A stretch of DNA of 57,035 bases from Flavobacteriales bacterium (GCA_019912395.1 JAIOIH010000069.1:1-57035), one strand, 5' to 3'. Shown: positions 1 to 9,752, numbered from the stretch's first letter. The notes: a model not told the origin generated them from the letters alone. Numbers and translations: made by a program.

Positions 1-154
1 ACCCCGAGTTGTTCACAGAGCTAACAGTGATCAACAAAGAGAAAAGGACCAAAAGAGAAAAATCACAACACAACCAACAAATCGAGTTGACAGAACACTG
101 AAAAGAGGTCAACGTCTGGCAGGACTTGACATCCTGACAACTGGCAACTGGCAA
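1..154. other. Intergenic DNA downstream of recQ, no gene seen
   Basis: No coding frame is supported here. The stretch is A-rich and poorer in GC than the flanking gene. It holds a short inverted repeat (GTTGAC at 86-91 and GTCAAC at 108-113). Next to the recQ stop lie three tandem heptamers (CAACTGG, CAACTGG, CAACTAG at 138-158). The heptamers are one of several such tracts next to stop codons in this window. Confidence 0.6.
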
Positions 155-2344
155 CTAGTTCGCTACCTCGCTCATGAACTTCAGGCGCATCAGCCTGAGT
201 TCCTCCTCGCTGTAGTCCCCGTCGAATTCCTTGGAGGCCTCCTCGATACTGTCGGTCTCGGCGGTACGGAAGTAGTCCATGATCTCCTCCTGGGCATCCT
301 CCTCCACCACATCGTCCAAGTGGTAGTTGATGTCCAGCTTGGTACCGCTCATTACAATGGTCTCCATCTCGTCCAGGAGCGCCTCCATGGTGAGGCCCTT
401 GGCTTTGGCGATGGATTCCAGGGAGAGGCGCTTGTCGATATTCTGGATGATGTGGACCTTGTTGCTGCTCTTCTTCATCACCGAGCGCACCACCGTCTCA
501 TCCGCGCGTTCGATCTCGTTCTCCTCCACATAGTTGGCGATCAGTTCCACGAAGGGTTTGCCGTATTTCTGTGCTTTCCCGGAGCCTACACCGCTGATCA
601 ATGTCAATTCTTCCAGCGTGAGGGGATAACGCACGGTCATCTCCTCCAAGGCGGGGTCCTGGAAGATGACGTACGGGGCGAGCTTGGCCTTCTTGGCCAC
701 CGAGTGCCGCAGGTCCTTGAGCATCTTCATCAGGCGCTCATCCGCAGCTCCACCACCCTTCCCGTTCAGCACCACGTCCTCGTCCGGGGCATCCTCGTCC
801 ACCCGTTCACGTTCCTTGGTGAAGGTGATGGATACGGGTTTCTTCAGGAATTTCTTCCCTTCCTCGGTGAGGCTGAGGTTGCCATAGCTCTCAATGTCCT
901 TGTGGAGATAGCCGCCCACGTTGGCTTGCCGGATCACGGCCATCCAATGCTGCTCATTGTGCTCGCTTCCCGAGCCATAGGCCTTGAGCTTATCGCCCTT
1001 GTAGTTCTTGATCTCGCTGGTCTCGTTGCCGGTGAGCAGGTCGCAGATGAAGCGCGCACGGTGCCGCTCCTTGCTCTCCTTCACTGCCGCAAGCATGAGC
1101 TTCAGGTCGTCCTTGGCCTCAAAGTATTCCTTGGGGTTGTTGCAGTTGTCGCAGGCACCGCAATTGTCACCCGGCAGCTGCTCCCCGAAATAGTGGAGCA
1201 GGTACTTGCGGCGGCACATGCCGGTCTCGGCATAGCTCACCGTATCGGCCAATAGTTGCCTGCCGATCTCCTGTTCGGCCACGGGCTTGCCCTGGAGGAA
1301 TTTCTCCAGCTTCTCGATGTCCTTGTAGCTGTAGAAGGTGATGCATTTGCCTTCGCCTCCGTCCCGTCCGCCACGGCCGGTCTCCTGGTAGTAGCTCTCC
1401 AGGCTCTTGGGGATGTCGTGGTGGATCACGAAGCGCACATCGGGCTTGTCGATGCCCATGCCGAAAGCGATGGTGGCGACGATCACGTCCACGTCCTCCA
1501 TCAGGAAGCGGTCCTGGTGGCTGGCACGCTGGGCGGCGTCCATGCCGGCATGGTAGGGCAGGGCCTTGATGCCGTTCACCACCAGGGTCTCGGCGATCTC
1601 CTCCACTTTCTTGCGGCTGAGGCAGTAGATGATCCCACTGCGGCCACTGTGCTGTTTCACGAAACGGATGATCTCCCGGGCCACGTCCTTCTTGGGCCGC
1701 ACCTCGTAGTAGAGGTTGGGCCGGTTAAAGGAATCCTTGAACACATTGGCCCCGGGGATGTCGAGGTTCTTCAGGATGTCCTCCTGCACCTTCTCGGTGG
1801 CGGTGGCGGTGAGCGCGATCATGGGCACGCGCTTGATCTCGTTGAAGATGGTGCGCAATCGGCGGTACTCCGGGCGGAAGTCATGGCCCCACTCACTGAT
1901 GCAGTGGGCCTCGTCGATGGCGAAGAAGCTGATCTGGATGTCCGAGAGGAACTCCACGTTCTCCTTTTTGGTGAGGGACTCGGGTGCCACGTAGAGCAGC
2001 TTGGTAATGCCTGCGCGAATGTCCTCCTTCACCTTGATCGCCTCGTTGCGGGTGAGGGAGCTGTTGAGGAAGTGGGCCACGCCGTTCTCGCCGCCGAAGC
2101 CGCGCAGCAGGTCCACTTGGTTCTTCATCAGGGCGATCAGCGGGCTTACCACGATGGCCGTCCCTTCGCTCATCAATGCGGGTAGCTGATAGCAGAGGCT
2201 TTTTCCACCGCCGGTGGGCATGATCACGAACGTGTCCTTCCGGTCCAGCACGCTTTGCACGATGAGTTCCTGGTCGCCTTTGAAGGTGGTGAAGCCGAAG
2301 AACTGTTCCAGGGCTTCCTTGGGAGAAATGTCGACGTTGGTCAT
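155..2344 (-). CDS. recQ: ATP-dependent DNA helicase RecQ
   Basis: A 3'-5' superfamily 2 DNA helicase acting in recombination and repair of stalled forks. The 729-aa product shows the full RecQ plan: Walker A MPTGGGKS at residues 42-49, the DEAH box in [19 protein letters not shown] near 140-160, helicase motifs through [10 protein letters not shown], the zinc-binding RQC cysteines ([10 protein letters not shown] then CGACDNC), and an HRDC domain around 540-620. It carries a C-terminal extension of about 100 residues rich in acidic residues, resembling the helix-turn-helix tail of long Bacteroidota RecQ proteins, and is longer than the roughly 610-aa E. coli protein. It is transcribed away from tatC. 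A plausible promoter on this strand is TTG-N19-TACTTTTA at 2386-2415. Identity is certain. Confidence 0.97.
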   Translation of the reverse strand: MTNVDISPKEALEQFFGFTTFKGDQELIVQSVLDRKDTFVIMPTGGGKSLCYQLPALMSEGTAIVVSPLIALMKNQVDLLRGFGGENGVAHFLNSSLTRNEAIKVKEDIRAGITKLLYVAPESLTKKENVEFLSDIQISFFAIDEAHCISEWGHDFRPEYRRLRTIFNEIKRVPMIALTATATEKVQEDILKNLDIPGANVFKDSFNRPNLYYEVRPKKDVAREIIRFVKQHSGRSGIIYCLSRKKVEEIAETLVVNGIKALPYHAGMDAAQRASHQDRFLMEDVDVIVATIAFGMGIDKPDVRFVIHHDIPKSLESYYQETGRGGRDGGEGKCITFYSYKDIEKLEKFLQGKPVAEQEIGRQLLADTVSYAETGMCRRKYLLHYFGEQLPGDNCGACDNCNNPKEYFEAKDDLKLMLAAVKESKERHRARFICDLLTGNETSEIKNYKGDKLKAYGSGSEHNEQHWMAVIRQANVGGYLHKDIESYGNLSLTEEGKKFLKKPVSITFTKERERVDEDAPDEDVVLNGKGGGAADERLMKMLKDLRHSVAKKAKLAPYVIFQDPALEEMTVRYPLTLEELTLISGVGSGKAQKYGKPFVELIANYVEENEIERADETVVRSVMKKSSNKVHIIQNIDKRLSLESIAKAKGLTMEALLDEMETIVMSGTKLDINYHLDDVVEEDAQEEIMDYFRTAETDSIEEASKEFDGDYSEEELRLMRLKFMSEVAN

Positions 2345-2385
2345 TGGATGTTCGTACGGCGGAGCTGCCGCAATGGTTAATTGCT

Positions 2386-2415
2386 TAAAAGTAGGGTGCG
2401 CCGAGGGATTTACAA
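2386..2415 (-). promoter_or_regulatory. Putative recQ promoter (TTG-N19-TACTTTTA)
   Basis: On the minus strand a TTG (2413-2415) is followed after 19 bases by TACTTTTA (2386-2393). This is close to the Bacteroidota -33/-7 consensus TTG and TAnnTTTG, and lies about 40 bases before the recQ start. Confidence 0.45.
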
Positions 2416-2522
2416 CACGATCTTACCCTGCTCTTGGAAACTTAGAACCTTTTGGGACGGATCGACCGGGACCATCGTTGATAAACCTGCGGTGGGCAGC
2501 TATCGAGGCTAGGGCACGATCC

Positions 2523-2530
2523 TATCTTTG
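2523..2530 (+). promoter_or_regulatory. Putative -7 element of the tatC operon
   Basis: TATCTTTG is an exact match to the Bacteroidota -7 consensus TAnnTTTG, 26 bases before the tatC ATG. No good -33 element was found. The remainder of the 212-base gap between recQ and tatC shows no gene. Confidence 0.5.
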
Positions 2531-2556
2531 GCGCGGCCTTCTCTGGCCTGTTATGC

Positions 2557-3393
2557 ATGGGGGAACCAAGGAAGGAGCTCACGTTCCTGGAGCATCTTGA
2601 GGCGTTGCGCTGGACCTTGGTCCGGTCCGCGGTCGCGGTCCTGATCGGCATGGTGGTGGCCTTCATCTACAAGGATTTCGTCTTCGATACGATCATCCTG
2701 GCCCCTCAACGCGCGGATTTTGTCACCTACAGGGCTTTCTGCCGGATCGCCCTGAACATGGGATTGGATCGGTCCTTCTGTACGGAAAGCACGGGGTTCA
2801 CCCTGATGAACACGTCCATGGGCGGGCAGTTCATGGTCCACATCATGGTTTCCTTCGTTGTGGGCCTCATTGTCGCATTCCCGTATATCCTCTGGGAGAT
2901 CTGGCGCTTCGTGAAACCGGGCCTCGCGGGAGCGGAACAACAGGCCGTGCGCGGCGTGGTCTTCTTCGCCAGCGTGCTGTTCATGCTCGGTGTTGTATTC
3001 GGCTATTACATACTGGCCCCCATGAGCATCCAATTCCTGGGCACGTACACCATCAGCGCTTCCGTGCCCAACTTGGTGGACCTCAATAGCTACATCGGCA
3101 CCATCACCTCACTGACGCTGTGGACGGGAGTGGTCTTTGAACTCCCCATGGTCGTATACTTCTTGGCCCGCACGGGCTTATTGGGGCCGCAGTTCCTGCG
3201 CACCTATCGGCGCCACGCGTATGTTTCGATCCTGATCATCGCCGCCATCATCACCCCGCCGGACATCAGCAGCCAGTTCATCGTATCCATTCCCCTGATC
3301 GCCCTGTACGAGGGCAGCATCCTGCTCGCAGCGCGCACCCGCCGTTCCATGGACCGCGCCGAAGGCACGGCAACCGACCGTTCCAAGCCATGA
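2557..3393 (+). CDS. tatC: Sec-independent protein translocase TatC
   Basis: The core integral-membrane subunit of the twin-arginine translocase, which recognises the RR signal peptide of folded proteins at the inner membrane. The 278-aa product starts with the TatC amphipathic motif (LTFLEHLEALRW, residues 8-19) and shows about six hydrophobic segments, the WRFVKPGL motif after the second one, and the terminal GSILLAARTRR tail. The first periplasmic loop, between the first two membrane segments, is long and contains two cysteines, which fits Bacteroidota TatC rather than the shorter E. coli form. No tatA or tatB is nearby. The stop overlaps the next start by four bases (ATGA), indicating a translationally coupled operon with the DUF5686 gene and lptB. 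Confidence 0.95.
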   Translation: MGEPRKELTFLEHLEALRWTLVRSAVAVLIGMVVAFIYKDFVFDTIILAPQRADFVTYRAFCRIALNMGLDRSFCTESTGFTLMNTSMGGQFMVHIMVSFVVGLIVAFPYILWEIWRFVKPGLAGAEQQAVRGVVFFASVLFMLGVVFGYYILAPMSIQFLGTYTISASVPNLVDLNSYIGTITSLTLWTGVVFELPMVVYFLARTGLLGPQFLRTYRRHAYVSILIIAAIITPPDISSQFIVSIPLIALYEGSILLAARTRRSMDRAEGTATDRSKP

Positions 3394-5891
3394 GCAGAAC
3401 GTTCCGAGGTGTGCTTTCGCTGCCCGCGTTGTGCGGGGGGCTCCTGCTGGCCAGCTCGGCCTGGGCCCAAACCACCCGCATTTCCGGAACCGTCACCGAT
3501 GCCGTAACCGGAGAGACCCTTCCGTTCGTCAACATCAGCTTCATCGATAGCCGGGTCTCCACCAACTCCGACATGGACGGCAACTACAGCCTGGATACCT
3601 ACTATGCCACCGACAGCATCAAGGCCGTAAGTGTGGGCTACTTCACGTTCACCGCCCGGATAAAGCGCGATATCGCGCAACGGGTCGATATCAAGCTGCA
3701 ACCACGGACCGATCAGCTCGGCGATGTGGTGATCACCTACGCGGGCAATCCGGCATTCCCGATACTGCGTCGATTAGTGGCCAACAAGCCGGTGAACAAT
3801 CGCGCGAAGCTGGAGGCATATCAGTATGAAGCCTACAACAAGATCGAGTTCGACCTGAACAACATCACCGAGGACTTCGAGAAGAAGAAGATCTTCAAGG
3901 ACTTTGCCTTCATCTTCGACCATGTGGACACCACGGGAGGCAAGCCCTTCCTTCCCATTTTCATGACCGAGACCCTGAGCGACGTGTACTATCGGCAGAA
4001 GCCGAAAGTGCGGCGCGAGCTGATCCATGGCACGAAAGTGAGCGGTCTGGAGAACGCCAGCATCGCCCAGTTCATGGGTGACATGTACCAGAACGTGAAC
4101 ATCTATGACAACTACCTGGTGATCTTCGGGAAGAACTTCATCAGCCCCATCGCCGACGGTGGCCGGGGCTTCTACGATTACCACCTGCTGGACAGCAACT
4201 GGGTGGGGCACAACTGGTGCTACAAGATCGCCTTCAGGCCCAAGCGGGTGCAGGAACTGGCCTTTACCGGCAGCATGTGGGTGAACGACACCAGCTATGC
4301 GGTACGGAGCATTGAGGCCACCATTGCCGAGGGGGCGAACCTCAATTTTGTACAAGGGTTCCAAGTGAAGCAGGAGTACAGCGAGGTGAAGCCCGAGGTA
4401 TGGATGCTCACCAGGGACCAATTGGTCGTGGACCTGAACGTGATCAAGGACCGGGGCAAGACAAAGGAGAATCCCGTTCAGGGCTTTTATGGGCGCCGCA
4501 CGGCCAGCTACCGGGATTTTGTGATCAACCAGCCCAAGCCCGATGTATTCTACGAAGGGGTGGACGAGGTGGTGATGGATATCGACCCGCTGAGCCTCGG
4601 TGCGGACTACTGGGACCAGCACAGGCACGAGAACCTGACCAAGCAGGAAGTGGACATCTATCACATGGTGGACACCATGAAGACCATCCCCAGATTTCGC
4701 ACCTACGTGGACATTGTCACCACCGTGGTCACGGGCTATTACACCAAGGGCAAGATCGACATCGGCCCCTATTTCACCACGTACAGCTTCAATCCCGTGG
4801 AGGGTAACCGCTTCCGCATCGGCGGCCGCACCAGCAGCAACTTCAGCACGCGCACCGAGTTCAATGCATACACGGCATACGGCACCCGCGATCAACGGTT
4901 CAAGTTCGGGGTGGGGGGGAAGACCTTCGTGAGCAAGACTTCGCGCCAGATCGTTGAACTGGCCTACAAACAGGATGTGGAACAGCTGGGCGAGAGCGTG
5001 AACGCCTTCCGGCAGGACAATATCCTCAGCAGCGTCTTCCGGCGCACGCCGAACACCAAGCTCACCTTGGTGGAGGAGAGCAAGGCCAGTTACCTGCGGG
5101 AATGGTTCACCGGGTTGGACAATACGCTGCTTCTGCGCTATCGCACGCTCTACCCACTGGGGGATCTGGAATACCTGAAGCCGAGCCCCGATGGAGAACC
5201 ACCCACGGTGCTCAATTCCATTCAAACGGCGGAGGTGGGCCTGAACACGCGCTTCGCCTACAAGGAGAAATACATCAGCGGGGATTTCGCGCGGGTGAGC
5301 CTGGGCACGGTCTATCCCACGGTGGAACTGCATTTGGCCACGGGACTGCCCAATTTGGCCCAAAGTGAGTACGGTTACCAAAGAGTGGTCTTGCACGTGT
5401 ACCAGCGATTACAGCTTGGCGTATTCGGATGGTCCCGCATCAATGCGGAGGTAGGTCAAGTTTGGGGCAACCTGCCCTACCCCTTGCTTATCCTGCACAG
5501 CGGGAACGAGACGTTCTACTACGACGATCTGGCCTTCAATACCATGAACTACTTCGAGTTCATCAGCGACCGGTACGCCCAGCTGTTCGTGGAACATCAC
5601 TTCGAAGGCCTTTTCTTCAACCGGATCCCGCTGCTGCGCCGATTGAAGTGGCGTGAGGTGGTAGCTGGCAAAGTGGTGGCGGGATCGCTGGACCTCGCCA
5701 GGACCGAAAAGGAAATGCTCTTGCTCCCCGGGATGTATGCCCTGGATCGCGGGCCGTTCGCGGAGGTGAGCGCCGGGGTGGAGAACATCCTGAAGATCCT
5801 GCGCGTGGACGCGGTATGGCGTTTGCGATACAACGATCACCCGGGCACCAATCCCTTCGCACTACGTTTGAAGCTCTACATCAACTTCTGA
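3390..5891 (+). CDS. DUF5686 outer-membrane protein with carboxypeptidase-like domain
   Basis: An 833-aa exported protein. A signal peptide covers residues 1-26 (cut after SSAWAQ). Residues 29-110 form a carboxypeptidase-like regulatory beta domain (ISGTVTDAVTGETLPFVNI). The rest matches the DUF5686 family: the region after GNPAFPILRRLVANKP, an LNxxTEDFEKKK-type segment, then a long stretch of alternating beta strands ending in KLYINF, as expected of an outer-membrane beta barrel. The function of DUF5686 is not established. It overlaps tatC by four bases and its TGA directly abuts the lptB ATG, so the three genes are almost certainly co-transcribed. That context suggests a role in envelope assembly, which is inference. 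Confidence 0.88.
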   Translation: MSRTFRGVLSLPALCGGLLLASSAWAQTTRISGTVTDAVTGETLPFVNISFIDSRVSTNSDMDGNYSLDTYYATDSIKAVSVGYFTFTARIKRDIAQRVDIKLQPRTDQLGDVVITYAGNPAFPILRRLVANKPVNNRAKLEAYQYEAYNKIEFDLNNITEDFEKKKIFKDFAFIFDHVDTTGGKPFLPIFMTETLSDVYYRQKPKVRRELIHGTKVSGLENASIAQFMGDMYQNVNIYDNYLVIFGKNFISPIADGGRGFYDYHLLDSNWVGHNWCYKIAFRPKRVQELAFTGSMWVNDTSYAVRSIEATIAEGANLNFVQGFQVKQEYSEVKPEVWMLTRDQLVVDLNVIKDRGKTKENPVQGFYGRRTASYRDFVINQPKPDVFYEGVDEVVMDIDPLSLGADYWDQHRHENLTKQEVDIYHMVDTMKTIPRFRTYVDIVTTVVTGYYTKGKIDIGPYFTTYSFNPVEGNRFRIGGRTSSNFSTRTEFNAYTAYGTRDQRFKFGVGGKTFVSKTSRQIVELAYKQDVEQLGESVNAFRQDNILSSVFRRTPNTKLTLVEESKASYLREWFTGLDNTLLLRYRTLYPLGDLEYLKPSPDGEPPTVLNSIQTAEVGLNTRFAYKEKYISGDFARVSLGTVYPTVELHLATGLPNLAQSEYGYQRVVLHVYQRLQLGVFGWSRINAEVGQVWGNLPYPLLILHSGNETFYYDDLAFNTMNYFEFISDRYAQLFVEHHFEGLFFNRIPLLRRLKWREVVAGKVVAGSLDLARTEKEMLLLPGMYALDRGPFAEVSAGVENILKILRVDAVWRLRYNDHPGTNPFALRLKLYINF

Positions 5892-6635
5892 ATGATCCTC
5901 CGAGCCGAAAACATCGTGAAACGCTACAAGCGCCGCACCGTGGTTGGTGGCGTAAGCGTGCAGGTGGAACAAGGCGAGATCGTAGGTCTGCTCGGCCCGA
6001 ACGGTGCCGGCAAAACCACCAGCTTTTACATGATCGTGGGCCTGGTGAAACCCAACGAGGGCCGTGTGTACTTGGACAAGGAGGACATCACGGACCTGCC
6101 CATGTACAAGCGGGCACAGCGGGGTATAGGGTATCTGCCGCAGGAGGCCAGCGTATTCCGCAAGCTCTCCGTGGAGGATAACATCAAGGCCATCCTGGAG
6201 ATGACCAATCTGACCAAGGCAGAACAGGCCCATAAACTGGAAACGCTTTTGGACGAGTTCAGCTTGGGCCATGTGCGCAAGAACATGGGCGACGTGCTCA
6301 GCGGCGGTGAGCGCAGGCGCACGGAGATCGCACGCAGCCTGGCCACAGAGCCTAAGTTCATCCTGCTCGATGAACCCTTCGCAGGTGTGGACCCCATTGC
6401 CGTGGAGGACATCCAAGGCATCGTATCGCAATTGAAGAAGCGCAACATCGGCGTGCTGATCACGGACCACAACGTACAGGAAACATTGAGCATCACCGAC
6501 AGGGCCTATCTGCTCTTCGAGGGCAAGATCCTGAAACAGGGAACTGCCGAGGAACTCGCTGCGGACGAGCAGGTGCGGAAGGTATACCTGGGGCGGAATT
6601 TCGTGCTCCGCAGAGCCGCATCGCTGAAGTCGTGA
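5892..6635 (+). CDS. lptB: LPS export ABC transporter ATP-binding protein LptB
   Basis: The cytoplasmic ATPase that powers LPS extraction from the inner membrane by LptFGC. The 247-aa product is the normal size for LptB. Walker A is GPNGAGKT at residues 35-42, the ABC signature is LSGGERRR, Walker B is [12 protein letters not shown], and the switch histidine lies in [11 protein letters not shown]. The LptB-type segment [19 protein letters not shown] is also present, which separates it from LivF-like ATPases. It starts immediately after the DUF5686 stop with no gap. The other lpt genes are outside the window. Confidence 0.95.
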   Translation: MILRAENIVKRYKRRTVVGGVSVQVEQGEIVGLLGPNGAGKTTSFYMIVGLVKPNEGRVYLDKEDITDLPMYKRAQRGIGYLPQEASVFRKLSVEDNIKAILEMTNLTKAEQAHKLETLLDEFSLGHVRKNMGDVLSGGERRRTEIARSLATEPKFILLDEPFAGVDPIAVEDIQGIVSQLKKRNIGVLITDHNVQETLSITDRAYLLFEGKILKQGTAEELAADEQVRKVYLGRNFVLRRAASLKS

Positions 6636-6642
6636 GCCGAAG

Positions 6643-6691
6643 GAGTCGTGAGTCTTGAGTCCAACTCAGACGGACTCAAGACTCACGACTC
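6643..6691. repeat. Perfect 20-bp inverted repeat built from ACTCACG-type heptamers
   Basis: The arms at 6643-6662 (GAGTCGTGAGTCTTGAGTCC) and 6672-6691 are perfect reverse complements around a 9-base loop. The heptamer phrase continues to 6712 (ACTCGCG, ACTCAAG, ACTCACG) and ends in a run of five T. It sits between lptB and pnuC and could act as a transcription terminator for the lptB operon. It also belongs to the heptamer tracts seen elsewhere in the window. Confidence 0.7.
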
Positions 6692-6721
6692 GCGACTCAA
6701 GGACTCACGACTTTTTCACAA

Positions 6722-7309
6722 ATGAATCCTCTCACACTCTCCTTCCTCGAATGGACGGCCGTGGTGCTCAACGTGGGCTTCACCATCTGCATCGCTTATG
6801 AAAAACGCATTGGTTGGGTCCTTGGCTTTATTGCCGGAGTGATCGGCGTGGGGCTGTATGCCTTGGCCAATACCTGGGCCATGAGCGCCCTGAACGGCTA
6901 CTACGTGGTGATGGCCGTGTATGGCTGGTGGAGCTGGGGGCGAAGCAGCGAGGATGGGAAGATCCGCACGCAGCGTTGGCTCTTCCATGCACTGGTGATC
7001 CCGCTGGGCCTTTTGCTCAGTTACGGGATCTCCGTGTTCCTGGTGGAATACCTCGATGGCAGCTTCCCGCTCCTGGATGCCTTCGTTACCGTCTTCAGCT
7101 TTGCGGCCACGTGGATGATGGCCCGCAAGCTGATCGCCAACTGGCTCTACTTCATGGTGGCGGACAGCGTGGCCATCTATCTCAATTGGCGCATCGGCTA
7201 CCAAGGTTATGTGCTGCTGAACGCCATTTACCTCGTGCTGTCCCTCATCGGCTTCATCAAGTGGAACAGGATGTTGGTACGGCAACAAGGCACGGTCGTC
7301 AGCGCTTGA
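6722..7309 (+). CDS. pnuC: PnuC-like vitamin permease (nicotinamide riboside or thiamine)
   Basis: An inner-membrane facilitator of the PnuC/PnuT family. The 195-aa product has about seven hydrophobic segments and the PnuC landmarks: EKRIGWVLGFIAGVIGVGLYA near the N-terminus, NGYYVVMAVYGWWSWGR in the middle (the GWW segment), and NWLYFMVADSVAIYL towards the end. Trapping of substrate needs a cytoplasmic kinase; a NadR-like kinase lies 1.9 kb downstream, followed by a TPP riboswitch and a TonB receptor. In Bacteroidota, PnuC relatives inside thiamine regulons (PnuT) transport thiamine, so the substrate here is open between nicotinamide riboside and thiamine. The 3' end overlaps the convergent T9SS gene by 11 bases. 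Confidence 0.85.
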   Translation: MNPLTLSFLEWTAVVLNVGFTICIAYEKRIGWVLGFIAGVIGVGLYALANTWAMSALNGYYVVMAVYGWWSWGRSSEDGKIRTQRWLFHALVIPLGLLLSYGISVFLVEYLDGSFPLLDAFVTVFSFAATWMMARKLIANWLYFMVADSVAIYLNWRIGYQGYVLLNAIYLVLSLIGFIKWNRMLVRQQGTVVSA

Positions 7310-9152
7310 TGAAAGGCTGCGAGCGCTTGTGGCCTTCCGCGATCACCCGCACCGTGTAGGCACCTGCCGCGAGCGCCTTGATGTCCACGTCAGTGGTGCG
7401 GTCCCTCAATGTCCGCGTGAGCACGGTTCGCCCATTCACATCCACGATATCCAGCGTTGCATCACCGGTGAAGGCTTGGTCCAAGATCACGGTCAAGCCC
7501 TCGCTCGCAGGATTCGGGAAAAGCTCCAGGCCCGCACCTTCCGGCGCTTCGCGGATGCCGGTGGTCAGGATCGTTTCCGCCACGTACGGGACCGTATCGC
7601 CAACATTTTGCGTGAATTCGCCACCCGCATACAATCCGAATGCATCGGAAATGAAGGGGTCCGAGGCCAGTGCGTCAACCGGTCCGTTGAAGTAGGCCAA
7701 GGGCTCAAAGTTGTCCGGCGTGCCGAGGAAGCGTGCCAGATGTTGCCCCATCGAGGTGAACTGTACCATCCCGAAGGCACCACCCATGTAGACGTGGTCG
7801 CCATCGGATAGCAGGGCCCGCACCTCCGCGGGACCCGGCCCGCCACTGATGTAGTCCACCAGGTTCGGCATCAAATGTTCCCAACTTGCAGTTCCCGAAG
7901 CGAGCCTTGCCAGACCGAACAAGGGAGCGATGTTCGCAAACATGCTACCACCGGCGTAAAGCGTGCCCTCCACGTCCAACAGGGAGAGGACCGTGCCGTC
8001 CAAGCCGTCACCGAGTGGCGCCCATCCGCTCGGACCAAGGGTTGCTACGTGCTGGACCTGCAGCACAGGGTCGCCGATCTGCACTCCGTCGAATTCTCCA
8101 CCTGCAACCAACTGGCCATCATGGCTGCCCAAACAGCGCACGGGTGCGGTGAAGTTGCCGGGCAAATAAGTCCATGTGTTTCCGGCCAGGTGTGCCACGC
8201 GGTAGTCGATCCCCGCGAAGCCAGAGGCTGCACCGCTGGAATAGAGCGCGTTGCCATGGACGTGCATGGCGAAGATCTGCGGTAGTTTCCCATCGAAGAC
8301 CGTGGTGAAGTTCCATTGCGTTCCGTCCCAGTGCGCCACGTCGCTGTTGCCCCCCAAGGCGTAGCCGCCGAGGTAAACGTCCTCCCCGAGCACTGCGCCG
8401 CAGGAAATGTTGCCGAATACGCCATCCCCCAGCGCAGTAAAGCTCCCTCCGTCCCACAGGGCGACATTCTCGACAGGCACACCACCTGCTTCAGTGAATG
8501 TCCCGGCAACCAGCACATTCCCGCTCGGCAGGTTCAACATCACCCTCACCGGCCCATTGGTGCCTCCGCCCAGAGCCGACCATTGCAACGTGGGCGGATA
8601 GCCCGGCTGGATCCAAGCAAGCTCATCTGCCGTGAAGCCTTCCTGTGTGGCCCACTGCGCCACGTCCGCACGCTTGATGTCGTGGACGTACGCCAAGTTC
8701 ATTTCCTTGCTGACGCTTTCCGCCAGGTCGCGATACCCGCTCTCGATCATCAGTTGGCCTACGGCACAAGCGGTTCCGTACGGGTCGATGAATACCGGGT
8801 TCCGATAGGGCAGCACATGGTTCTGCGGGAACAAACCACGATCAGCGTAGTTATCCAGGTCATTCAGCAAGGTGGCGCGTTCCGATGCAGCCGCTGCGGA
8901 AAGCCCTTCAGGCGATGCGGATCGCAGATGCGCGGCCACCAAGTGCAGGTGCTTCGCAATTCGCTCGGCCTCCGTGTTGAAATGCACCGGCGCGTCATCC
9001 TGTGCCATCGCGGGCAGCATGGTTTGCCATTGGGCGTTCACCTCCTGCATGTGGTGCAATAGCGGAGCATCGGTTCGCGGAGAGAGCTGCGCCTGAGCTG
9101 TGAGGGAAGCGCAGAAAGAGAGCGAAAGGAGTACGGAGGGTTTCATCAGCAT
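7299..9152 (-). CDS. Secreted T9SS-sorted protein with Kelch-like beta repeats
   Basis: A 617-aa exported protein. Translation may start at 9152 or two codons later at 9146 (MKPSVLLSLSF); both give a signal peptide ending at AQAQ. Residues 60-185 form an N-terminal module with an RNPVFIDPYGTACAVGQLM segment and a WATQEGFTADELAWIQPGYP segment. The middle 300 residues are repeats of the form LYAGGxF...VAxLxGxxWxxLGxG, typical of a Kelch-like propeller. The C-terminus is a T9SS type A sorting domain (ELFPNPASEGLTVILD ... GAYTVRVIAEGHKRSQPFIKR), so it should cross the outer membrane by T9SS. Its ligand is unknown. It lies between the permease and the kinase of the vitamin locus on the opposite strand, probably an unrelated insertion. 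Confidence 0.85.
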   Translation of the reverse strand: MLMKPSVLLSLSFCASLTAQAQLSPRTDAPLLHHMQEVNAQWQTMLPAMAQDDAPVHFNTEAERIAKHLHLVAAHLRSASPEGLSAAAASERATLLNDLDNYADRGLFPQNHVLPYRNPVFIDPYGTACAVGQLMIESGYRDLAESVSKEMNLAYVHDIKRADVAQWATQEGFTADELAWIQPGYPPTLQWSALGGGTNGPVRVMLNLPSGNVLVAGTFTEAGGVPVENVALWDGGSFTALGDGVFGNISCGAVLGEDVYLGGYALGGNSDVAHWDGTQWNFTTVFDGKLPQIFAMHVHGNALYSSGAASGFAGIDYRVAHLAGNTWTYLPGNFTAPVRCLGSHDGQLVAGGEFDGVQIGDPVLQVQHVATLGPSGWAPLGDGLDGTVLSLLDVEGTLYAGGSMFANIAPLFGLARLASGTASWEHLMPNLVDYISGGPGPAEVRALLSDGDHVYMGGAFGMVQFTSMGQHLARFLGTPDNFEPLAYFNGPVDALASDPFISDAFGLYAGGEFTQNVGDTVPYVAETILTTGIREAPEGAGLELFPNPASEGLTVILDQAFTGDATLDIVDVNGRTVLTRTLRDRTTDVDIKALAAGAYTVRVIAEGHKRSQPFIKR

Positions 9153-9207
9153 GTGGTTTTGGTCTCGGAGGTAAGACGTAAGCTAAAGGCTGGATGCTGC
9201 CTGAAAG

Positions 9208-9215
9208 CAAAGTTA
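9208..9215 (-). promoter_or_regulatory. Putative -7 element of the Kelch-like T9SS gene
   Basis: On the minus strand this reads TAACTTTG, matching TAnnTTTG, about 55 bases before the 9152 start. Confidence 0.4.
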
Positions 9216-9224
9216 ATTTGCAGG

Positions 9225-9752
9225 ATGCGGAAGATAGTCGTCACGGGTGCCGAGTGCAGTGGGAAGTCCGCTCTCTCCGCAGCATTGGCGGAACATTACG
9301 TTGTGCCGTGGGTGCCCGAAATGGCGCGGGAATACTTGAATGAATTAGGCAGCCCGTACCGTGAAGAGGACTTGTTGAGGATCGCTGAACTGCAATTGCG
9401 CACCGAAGAGGAAAGAGCATCGGAGGCAGGCTCGGCTGCACCTTTCCTTGTTTGCGACACCGACCTGATTACCATCCGCATCTGGGGCGAGGAGAAGTAT
9501 GGCAGAAGCGATCCCTGGATCGTGCAGCAAACCGAGGAGCGCCCATATGACCTCTGGCTGTTGTGCCGGCCAGACATTCCGTGGGTGTATGATCCGCTGC
9601 GTGAGAACCCGCACGATCGTGACCGTTTGTTCGCGGTGTATGAAAAGACGTTGAAAGCGTTGGCGAAGCCGTATGTGATCATTGAAGGTGGGAGGGAAGA
9701 GCGGCTGAAGCAGGCGATAGCAGCCATAGGCGGACTGGGGCAGACCGAATAG
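9225..9752 (+). CDS. NadR-like P-loop kinase (ribosylnicotinamide or thiamine kinase-like)
   Basis: A 175-aa ATP-binding protein related to the kinase domain of NadR. The P-loop is GAECSGKS at residues 8-15. Other family landmarks are MAREYLNELG (the lid/substrate region), the FLVCDTDLITIRIW segment with its acidic pair, and the RPDIPWVYDPLRENPHDRDRLF substrate-binding stretch. No nucleotidyltransferase domain or HTH is attached, so it is the kinase alone. ATG at 9225 is chosen because the frame upstream to 9153 lacks family similarity and would add 24 residues before the P-loop strand. It lies directly before a TPP riboswitch and TonB receptor, so thiamine is a possible substrate; nicotinamide riboside is the family default. 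Confidence 0.85.
   Translation: MRKIVVTGAECSGKSALSAALAEHYVVPWVPEMAREYLNELGSPYREEDLLRIAELQLRTEEERASEAGSAAPFLVCDTDLITIRIWGEEKYGRSDPWIVQQTEERPYDLWLLCRPDIPWVYDPLRENPHDRDRLFAVYEKTLKALAKPYVIIEGGREERLKQAIAAIGGLGQTE

Noticed and set aside
3774-5396. A 540-codon open frame antisense to the DUF5686 gene
   Set aside because: It has no recognisable domain, lies fully inside a well-supported gene on the other strand, and is explained by high GC content.
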